From: Bryobacterales bacterium
Lineage (GTDB): Bacteria > Acidobacteriota > Terriglobia > Bryobacterales > Bryobacteraceae
Direction of reading: 5' to 3'
NCBI GenBank assembly: GCA_003517725.1
Contig: DOZZ01000041.1
Span: forward strand, 4,284-11,414
DNA length: 7,131 nucleotides
Shown: positions 1 through 5,600 of the stretch, piece after piece
Layout: each line of letters begins with the position of its first letter
Numbering within the stretch: the first letter of the stretch is position 1
Position numbers and translations under genes: made by a program
The notes under the pieces: model-generated
Database searches by the model: none
What the model was told of the DNA's origin: nothing
Seen by the model: only the letters and a program-made list of their open reading frames with translations

Positions 1-902
1 GCCGCCGGATAATACGTGACCGTGTACGAGTTGCCCAGATCTTCGCGAATCGATTCGAACGCCTCCACCTGCTTCTGCCAGGTCTTGGCCCAGTAAGCCT
101 TGCCGCCGGTCTGCGAAGTGATGCGCCGGAACACCGTGCTCGAAATCGAATCTTTGTTCACTTCGTTGGTCGAGATCACGTAGATCGGGATGCCCTCGTC
201 CTCGGCCACCGCACGCACGTCGTCGGGCGCCAGCATGCTGGCGTTGTCGGGCCCGTTCGAAAACACGATCACCACCTTGCGCCCCGGCACTTTAGCCGCA
301 TCGCGCAGCGTCAGCAGCAGCCCGTTATAGAGCGCCGTATCGTCGCCCGCCACGGCTTTGCGCAAACCGCTAATGGCCGTCAGACGGTCATGCGTCAGCA
401 GCGACGCGCGCGATAAATTGCGGCTGAAGGTGTAGACCGCGACGGAGTCCGAGCGATCCAGGCCGCGCACGAAATCGGCAATGGCGTCTTCGGCGTACAC
501 AAAGCCCTTGTACATGAAGTTGCTGGTGTCGAACAGGACGAACACGCTGGTGCCCACGAAGGTGTCGGAGCGGTCCAGCCGTTGCGCATTTTCGACGCGT
601 TCGGGCTGGTTCAGCAGCGGCTTCATGCTGCCGTCGTCCAGCACCTGCATCACGGGCTTGTTGCCCTCCTCGAAGGTGGTGATTTTTTCCGGAATACCGT
701 CCTCGGAGACCCGAAAGTCGCCCGGCTTCAGATTGTTGATGTAGTGGCCTTTGCTGTCGGTCACGGTGAAGCTCAAGACCACCAGGTCGACCTTCGACTT
801 GAACGTGGGTTTCGCCGGCTCCTGCGCGCGCAGCCAAAGACCGCCGGCCAGGGCACAGCCGGCGCCGGCCGCCAGCATCGATTTTGTAAAGGTCGTCTTC
901 AA
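1..902 (-). CDS. VWFA-related (Acidobacteria-type) secreted protein, 3' end outside window
   Basis: About 300 codons are present; the C-terminus lies beyond base 1. The reading frame opens with TTG at 902 and gives KTTFTK, a hydrophobic stretch (residues 9-24) and LRA before QEP: a Sec signal peptide probably cut after A26, so the protein is exported. Residues 34-80 form the N-terminal beta module usual for the acidobacterial VWFA-related family (VDLVVLSFTVTD, then LKPGDFRVSEDG). Residues 115 onward are a von Willebrand A fold: VFVLFDTSNFM at the first MIDAS position (D125, S127), GDDTALYNG carrying T189, and VVIVFSNGPDN near 211-220. The usual DxSxS is altered (F129 for the second Ser), and the usual late Asp is N216. 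The family is common in Acidobacteria and its role is poorly known; adhesion or protein binding outside the cytoplasm is inferred from the fold. It follows the 1126-residue gene by 4 bases. ATG at 878 is an alternative start but would destroy the signal peptide's basic end. Confidence 0.9.
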   Translation of the reverse strand, partial: MKTTFTKSMLAAGAGCALAGGLWLRAQEPAKPTFKSKVDLVVLSFTVTDSKGHYINNLKPGDFRVSEDGIPEKITTFEEGNKPVMQVLDDGSMKPLLNQPERVENAQRLDRSDTFVGTSVFVLFDTSNFMYKGFVYAEDAIADFVRGLDRSDSVAVYTFSRNLSRASLLTHDRLTAISGLRKAVAGDDTALYNGLLLTLRDAAKVPGRKVVIVFSNGPDNASMLAPDDVRAVAEDEGIPIYVISTNEVNKDSISSTVFRRITSQTGGKAYWAKTWQKQVEAFESIREDLGNSYTVTYYPA

Positions 903-906
903 GCCG

Positions 907-3900
907 TCACTCCCCCGTCGCGCCGTTACCGCTAAGCCCCGCCACCTCCGGGTGGCCGCCCTTGCGGATATCGGCGCCCACCAGGCGCAGCGACCCCAGC
1001 AGCGCCGGCCAGTCTTCCAGATTCGAGGCAAAGATCCGCTCGACAACTTTCTGGGTCCACTCCGGCACCAGCACGTTCAGCTGCCCCGGCGTGGCGTGGA
1101 TCTGGTCCGCCAAGGCCGCCCAATAGAGCGCGTTCGATTCCCAGCTCTCCGCCAGAATGCGGCTGGAGTAGCCCATCAGCGTCGGGAACGTGCGCAGCCG
1201 CAACAGTTCCGGGCGGTAGGAGTTGGCCAGCGTCGGCTTGGGCGTGCCGAACGCGCGCGAGATAGCCGCGTCGCTGACGTCCGCCGCGGCATCGTGCTGC
1301 AGCCTTAACAGCTCGCGTCCGGCCACGTCCTGCGCGGCCACCGGGGTCTTCAGCAGTTCGTCCGCCACCACGTAGAGTTCGGCCGGCGTCAGGCGCTCCA
1401 TCGCGCCCTTTACATTGCCAATTGCAAGGTCGTCCGCCACGGCCATGGTACGAGCCGGCGTCGCCAGCAGATTGAGGGCGCCCAGCAGTTGCACGCGCGT
1501 CTCGGGGCGCAGCGCGGCTTCCGCCAGCAGGGCCTGCCCGAAGCGCATATGCAGCCCCACCCAGTGCAGTTGCGTGGGCGTTACATCCCAGAACCGCGGC
1601 ACCTTGGCGCCCAGAATCATCTGCGGGGCCAGGTCGCCCCAAATTAGAGCCTGGGTCTGCGTCGGTACCAGAAAATTCTGCTCCGCCTCGGCCAGCGCAT
1701 ACGGCAGATTGGAGAGCGAACCCACCAGCCGGCCGCCGCCGTTCGACGGCCATCCGGTGCCGTACATCTCGGCGCTCTTCCAGATATGATTGCCTTGCTG
1801 CAGGCCCACAAAATCGTGAGCCCGCACAAACAGCGGATTGGTGTAGAGAATCTGCGCTCCCGGCGGGGCGTAGCGCGCGTAGTTATAGGCCACCAGCGTG
1901 TCGCGCAGCAGCGGCGCCAGCAAACCACGCACCTCCTTCAGCTTCTCCGGGTCTTTGCCCGCGCGCTCGATGGCGGCGGCCAGGTTCAGTTTGCGTTCGG
2001 CCTCAATGTGCTTGTCGGTCCAGTAGCCGAACGCCAGTGCATTCTTCTCCGCTGCAGAGAGCGCGGCCCGCGGCAATTGCACTTCACTGATGCGGCCCAT
2101 CAAACGGCGCATCAAAGCAGGGTCGATGGCGTGATCCAGGCTGTCCGCCACCTGGGTCAGCACGTCAAGCGGCACGATGCGCTGGGCGTCGAGGATCTTC
2201 TGCATCTCCTGCACCAGCTGCCCATGCGCGTCGCTGTCGCCGGCGGCGGCACCGCCCGCCAGCAGCGCCAGTACGCGCTCCTGCCGCGGCGCGCCGCCTG
2301 AGCCCCGCGCCGCGTCGGGCCTGGCCGCATCGAGCAACGCCTGGATGCCGCCGCGCCCCGCGTCGAAGACCATGCGTGGATTTTTGATTTCGGCGAACGC
2401 TTTGACGATGGAGGCCAGTGCGGCGTCCGCGCGCGCGGGCTGCAGTTCGCCTTGCCGCGCCAGCACCTGCCACAGGCCCGCCAGCGCCTGCAGCGTGGCC
2501 GCCGCGTTTTGACGCAGCATGGTGTCGTGAATATGATCGATCGAAGCCGCGGAGTCCAGAAACGCGACGATGGTGGCATCGCTGACGTCCGGCGTTTCAC
2601 AGAACAGGTTGTACTGCGAGCCCATCTCGGCATAGTTCAGGGCCAGCCGTTCCGCGGTGTCGGGGGCCAGCGGCTTGGCGCGGTAGCGGTCCATGTCGCC
2701 CAGCGCCATGAAGACTTTCAGGGGCTCGTTATCGACGGACTTGCGGCTCAGCGCGAAGAGCGCCTCCAGCAGGTCGTCCGAATGCTTCCACTGCGGCGCC
2801 GACTTGGCCAGCCTGGCGTCCAGCTTACCCATCGCGCGGCCCGAGAACAGGGCCTTCCACAGTTCCAGCCCGCCCGGCACATGCGCCTGCCCGTCGGGGT
2901 CAAGACGCAGCCGCGTGGTCAGCAGCATCATGTCGCTGTTGGCGCGAAATACGGGCCGCGCCGGGCCCGGGCTGGTGACTAGGCCGCGCACCGCGGCGTA
3001 GAAGCGCTTGAGCCGCACGGGGTCCGTCAGGTACGCCTGCACCGGCCCGTGAATACGCGCCAGCGAATCGTAGAGGCTTGCCAGCCAGCCATCGTCCTTG
3101 GCCAGCAGCCGCTCAAAAAACTGCGCGCCCTTCTCCGGCGAAACGCCCGCCATCTCGCCCCATGTGGTCGCCGCGCGCGGGCCGCCGGGCACTACCGCGC
3201 GGCCATTCTGGATTTCGAACAAGCCGCCGAAGAAATCGAGCACATGCGCGTAGGCTCGCAATTTGGGCATGGCGACCGTGGCCTTCAACTGGTCCGCCGT
3301 GGTGCGGTCGAGCTTGGCCATGCCCAGATAGAAGCGCGCCAGCGAAGGGTCGCCCAACATCGCGTCCAGAAAGTCGCTGCTGTCTTTTTCTTTGCTTGAA
3401 ATCCAGTAGTCGGCGGAATACAGCAGAGGTACCGGGGTCGGAGCAAAATCGTAGGCGAAGGGCTTGTCGTTGCGCAGCGCCAGTTCCAGTTCGGTCAGAG
3501 GAAATCCCGAGTCGGTCGCTAAAAACGCGCGCGCGGCATTTACGGTTTCGAGCACCACCTCGCTACCGCAGCCCCCTCGCATACGGAAGCCGAGCACGCG
3601 CAGGAGTTCGCCCGTCTGCGCCGATTCGCAGGTGGCGATGCGGATGACGTGCTCTTTGTCGGCCAGCTTAGACAACTCGCGCGCTTGCGTCAGGTAGCGG
3701 AAGACGAGCTTCAGATATTCGGTTTGCTCCAGGCTTTCGTTGTTGCGCGAGGCCTGGTAGCCGTTAGTAACGATATTGCGCGCCAGCGCCGGCAGCAGTT
3801 CATCGGGCGGCAGTTCCTGTGACAAAGCCGCCATGCGCGCGAACGAACGCAGCGGCCCGGGGATCAGCACGGTGGCCGCCGGCTTGTGCTCGATCATGGC

Positions 3901-4287
3901 CTGCGCCGCGGGCCAATCGTGGCCGCCGGCCGCGCGATATTGCGCCAGGTCCGCGTCGTAGGCGGCACGGTCGCCCGCGATGGAATCGAGTAGCGCCAGC
4001 CGCCGCAGCGCCTGCTCCGCTTCGGGCGAAGGGGTGGGCGCCAGTTCCAGATAGCTGCGATAGGCGGCGCGCGTGCCGGCCTCGTCATAGCGGTCCAGAA
4101 ATTCCGCGTAGGCTCGCCGCACTTCGACGTCGCGGCTTTGCGATGCGGCCTTCGCGAGAATGGATTCAGCCTGGGTCGGGTCGCCGGCGCGTTCCGCCTG
4201 CTGCGCCTTGTCCACTATGTCGCTGGCTTGAACAGAGCTCGCGAAACTGAGGCAAATCGCGGTGAAAATTCCGGCAGCAGACCGCAT
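907..4287 (-). CDS. Large secreted alpha-helical protein of unknown function (1126 aa)
   Basis: I do not recognise this protein. The chosen ATG (4287) begins a clear Sec signal peptide: MRSAAG, a hydrophobic core, then SVQA before SD, with cleavage likely after A21. The open frame extends upstream to 4506, but that extension is Arg/Pro-rich, non-protein-like, and would bury the signal; an ATG at 4323 is possible but has no ribosome site. Residues about 24-125 look like TPR-type helical hairpins (repeated small/Ala residues, AERAGDPTQAESILAKA, then RAAYRSYLELAP). The rest is predominantly helical with many Ala/Leu. A distinct region near residues 832-925 is richer in Trp, Gly, Asn and aromatics (HIWKSAEMYGTGWPSNGGG, later FWDVTPTQLHWVGLHMRFG) and may be the functional core. 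I see no catalytic motif and no C-terminal membrane anchor. The mature chain has three Cys, two of them close together (TCES and GGCGS). It is co-directional with the VWFA gene 4 bases downstream, so a shared complex or scaffold at the cell surface or in the periplasm is plausible but unproven. Confidence 0.88.
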   Translation of the reverse strand: MRSAAGIFTAICLSFASSVQASDIVDKAQQAERAGDPTQAESILAKAASQSRDVEVRRAYAEFLDRYDEAGTRAAYRSYLELAPTPSPEAEQALRRLALLDSIAGDRAAYDADLAQYRAAGGHDWPAAQAMIEHKPAATVLIPGPLRSFARMAALSQELPPDELLPALARNIVTNGYQASRNNESLEQTEYLKLVFRYLTQARELSKLADKEHVIRIATCESAQTGELLRVLGFRMRGGCGSEVVLETVNAARAFLATDSGFPLTELELALRNDKPFAYDFAPTPVPLLYSADYWISSKEKDSSDFLDAMLGDPSLARFYLGMAKLDRTTADQLKATVAMPKLRAYAHVLDFFGGLFEIQNGRAVVPGGPRAATTWGEMAGVSPEKGAQFFERLLAKDDGWLASLYDSLARIHGPVQAYLTDPVRLKRFYAAVRGLVTSPGPARPVFRANSDMMLLTTRLRLDPDGQAHVPGGLELWKALFSGRAMGKLDARLAKSAPQWKHSDDLLEALFALSRKSVDNEPLKVFMALGDMDRYRAKPLAPDTAERLALNYAEMGSQYNLFCETPDVSDATIVAFLDSAASIDHIHDTMLRQNAAATLQALAGLWQVLARQGELQPARADAALASIVKAFAEIKNPRMVFDAGRGGIQALLDAARPDAARGSGGAPRQERVLALLAGGAAAGDSDAHGQLVQEMQKILDAQRIVPLDVLTQVADSLDHAIDPALMRRLMGRISEVQLPRAALSAAEKNALAFGYWTDKHIEAERKLNLAAAIERAGKDPEKLKEVRGLLAPLLRDTLVAYNYARYAPPGAQILYTNPLFVRAHDFVGLQQGNHIWKSAEMYGTGWPSNGGGRLVGSLSNLPYALAEAEQNFLVPTQTQALIWGDLAPQMILGAKVPRFWDVTPTQLHWVGLHMRFGQALLAEAALRPETRVQLLGALNLLATPARTMAVADDLAIGNVKGAMERLTPAELYVVADELLKTPVAAQDVAGRELLRLQHDAAADVSDAAISRAFGTPKPTLANSYRPELLRLRTFPTLMGYSSRILAESWESNALYWAALADQIHATPGQLNVLVPEWTQKVVERIFASNLEDWPALLGSLRLVGADIRKGGHPEVAGLSGNGATGE
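910..916 (-). promoter_or_regulatory. Ribosome binding site of the VWFA gene
   Basis: Minus-strand GGGGGAG lies 7 bases before the TTG at 902 and inside the last codons of the upstream gene, whose TGA is at 907-909. It supports the TTG start and suggests that ribosomes finishing the upstream gene reinitiate here. Confidence 0.55.
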
Positions 4288-4292
4288 CGTGG

Positions 4293-4300
4293 CCACCCCC
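4293..4300 (-). promoter_or_regulatory. Possible ribosome binding site of the 1126-aa gene
   Basis: Minus-strand GGGGGTGG sits 5 bases before the ATG at 4287. It is only a partial match to GGAGG, but it is the best candidate near any of the possible starts, and it favours 4287 over the upstream ATGs. Confidence 0.4.
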
Positions 4301-4323
4301 AAATAGAGACACAACTTTACCAT

Positions 4324-4347
4324 GCCGGGCAGCGGCAGTCGCCCGGC
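4324..4347. repeat. Perfect 7-bp inverted repeat with 10-base loop
   Basis: GCCGGGC at 4324-4330 is answered by its exact complement GCCCGGC at 4341-4347. The arms are all G and C, so the hairpin would be stable in RNA. It lies 36 bases upstream of the ATG at 4287, in the probable leader of the leftward transcript. It could be a leader hairpin or an operator half-site pair. There is no T-run after it in either direction to mark a terminator. In GC-rich DNA a chance origin cannot be excluded. Confidence 0.45.
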
Positions 4348-4544
4348 TGCTCCGAGTTGCGATTCACACTCGTGTCCTCCCGGGGGGAGACCGGACGGCC
4401 TCGCCACGACCCCCACGAAAGGCGATGGGCCGCGCCACGCGGAGGTGTCGGTGTCATGGTGCGGTCGTCTTGCGTCGGTCTGATGGAATGCACCGCGAGA
4501 GCACACATCCGCCGGTGGTTTGCTCGCGTGCTGGCATGATGGAA

Positions 4545-4560
4545 GCAGAGCGCCCTCTGC
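4545..4560 (+). repeat. Perfect 6-bp inverted repeat with 4-base loop before exonuclease start
   Basis: GCAGAG (4545-4550), loop CGCC, CTCTGC (4555-4560). It ends two bases before the ATG at 4563. If translation starts there, the hairpin would overlap the only purine-rich stretch (GGAAGCAGAG, 4541-4550) that could serve as a ribosome site. If translation starts at 4536 or 4539, the repeat lies in codons for EAERPLP. Confidence 0.5.
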
Positions 4561-4562
4561 CT

Positions 4563-5600
4563 ATGCCGCCTCTGCTGCGCGTCAACGCTAACGGCCTGTA
4601 CTGCGAAACCGGCGACTTCTACGTTGATCCGTGGTGCTCCGTCGCCACTGCCGTTATCACCCACGCGCATTCCGACCACGCCCGCTGGGGCTCCGACCGT
4701 TACCTCACGTCCGAGCCGGGCGTCGCCGTGCTGCGGGCCCGCATGGGCGAGAGTGCCCGCATCGAAGCCATTTCCTATGGCGAGGCGGTGGTTCATAACG
4801 GCGTGCGCGTCTCGCTGCATCCCGCCGGGCACATCCTGGGGTCGTCGCAAATTCGCCTGGAATATCGCGGCGAGGTGTGGGTGGTGTCGGGCGATTACAA
4901 GCTCGACCCTGACCCCACGTGCACGCCATTCGAGGCGGTCCGCTGCCACACTTTCATCACCGAATCCACCTTCGGCCTGCCCATCTATCGCTGGCCCGCT
5001 GAAAACGTGGTCGCTGCCGCGATCAACGACTGGTGGCGCTCCAACCAGCAGTTGGGCCTGGCCAGCGTGATCTTCGCTTACTCGCTCGGCAAAGCCCAGC
5101 GCGTGCTGGCCGCGCTCGATGCCGCGATTGGCCCGATCTACTGCCACGGCGCGGTGGAACGCCTGAACGGGCTGTATCGCGCGGCCGGCGTGCGGCTGCC
5201 CGCGACGCATTACGCGCACGATGCCGGTAAGGATGTCGACTGGTCGCGTGCCTGCATTCTGGCGCCGCCCTCCGCTGCCGGCAGCATCTGGCTGCGCCGC
5301 TTCAGTCCCGTGTCGACGAGCTTCGCTTCGGGTTGGATGCGCATCCGCGGCACACGTCGGCGGCGCGCCCTGGACCGCGGATTTGTGTTGTCGGATCACG
5401 CCGATTGGCCCGGCCTGCTGGCGGCGATCAGCGCCACTGGCGCCGAATGCGTGATGGTCACGCACGGCTATCGCGCGCCGCTGGTGCGTTGGCTCGAAGA
5501 ACACGGCAAGCAGGCCCGCGCGATCGAGACACGCTTCGAAGGCGAGCAGGATGAAGGCACGGCCGAGGGCTCGAATGACGATGCCGGAGAGCCCGCGTGA
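4563..5600 (+). CDS. Ligase-associated DNA exonuclease, metallo-beta-lactamase fold
   Basis: This 345-residue protein belongs to the metallo-beta-lactamase/beta-CASP-like nuclease family found beside bacterial ATP-dependent ligases; family members are metal-dependent DNA exonucleases thought to process damaged ends in the cytoplasm. Visible motifs: the N-terminal GLYCETGDFYVDPW typical of the family (11-24), the metal-binding THAHSDHA with H34, H36, D38 and H39, HPAGHILGSSQ with H90, SGDYK with D111, ITESTFG (132-138), FAYSLGKAQR (171-180), SDHADW with H279 and D281, and THGYR with H301. All expected metal ligands appear intact. The last 18 or so residues form an acidic tail (EGEQDEGTAEGSNDDAGE). 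The start is uncertain: ATG at 4563 places the family N-terminus correctly; ATGs at 4536 and 4539 would add 9 or 8 residues, and the frame stays open back to 4425 with unlikely sequence. The stop overlaps the start of the ligase by 4 bases, indicating an operon. Confidence 0.94.
   Translation: MPPLLRVNANGLYCETGDFYVDPWCSVATAVITHAHSDHARWGSDRYLTSEPGVAVLRARMGESARIEAISYGEAVVHNGVRVSLHPAGHILGSSQIRLEYRGEVWVVSGDYKLDPDPTCTPFEAVRCHTFITESTFGLPIYRWPAENVVAAAINDWWRSNQQLGLASVIFAYSLGKAQRVLAALDAAIGPIYCHGAVERLNGLYRAAGVRLPATHYAHDAGKDVDWSRACILAPPSAAGSIWLRRFSPVSTSFASGWMRIRGTRRRRALDRGFVLSDHADWPGLLAAISATGAECVMVTHGYRAPLVRWLEEHGKQARAIETRFEGEQDEGTAEGSNDDAGEPA
5586..5591 (+). promoter_or_regulatory. Ribosome binding site of the ligase gene
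   Basis: GGAGAG lies 5 bases before the GTG at 5597, within the last codons of the exonuclease gene. It supports the GTG start and coupled translation through the GTGA overlap. Confidence 0.7.

Larger units (their letters stand above)
4288..4562. other. Divergent intergenic region between the two transcription units
   Basis: This 275-bp spacer must hold the promoters for both the leftward secreted-protein pair and the rightward exonuclease-ligase pair. I could not find a convincing -35/-10 pair on either strand; GC content is high and sigma-70-like hexamers are weak. Open frames run through it on both strands (upstream extensions of both neighbouring genes), but their translations are Arg/Pro/His-rich and look non-coding. 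It contains two perfect short inverted repeats, listed separately. Confidence 0.6.

Noticed and set aside
388..837. 149-codon minus-strand frame within the VWFA gene
   Set aside because: It is out of frame with the VWFA protein, whose signal peptide and VWA motifs are unmistakable; the alternative is Arg/Gln-rich shadow sequence.
932..1753. 273-codon minus-strand frame inside the 1126-aa gene
   Set aside because: It is same-strand, shifted frame, Gly/Arg/Ala-rich and non-protein-like; the longer frame has a signal peptide and coherent composition throughout.
4374..4390. C-run followed by G-run (around CTCCCGGGGGGAG) as a possible terminator or operator
   Set aside because: The arms meet with no loop, symmetry is imperfect, and there is no T-run; low-complexity GC sequence explains it.
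4288..4506. Upstream extension of the 1126-aa protein to an ATG at 4506
   Set aside because: The 73 extra residues are Arg/Pro/Gly-rich, have no ribosome site and would place a good signal peptide internally.
4425..4562. Upstream extension of the exonuclease to an ATG at 4425
   Set aside because: The family begins close to the GLYC motif; the extra residues (many Arg, Cys, His) resemble untranslated spacer.
4317..5504. 395-codon open frame on the minus strand, antisense to the exonuclease and running through the divergent spacer
   Set aside because: Its product is Arg/His/Ala-rich without domain features, while the opposite strand encodes a protein with all family motifs. Long antisense frames are common at this GC content.
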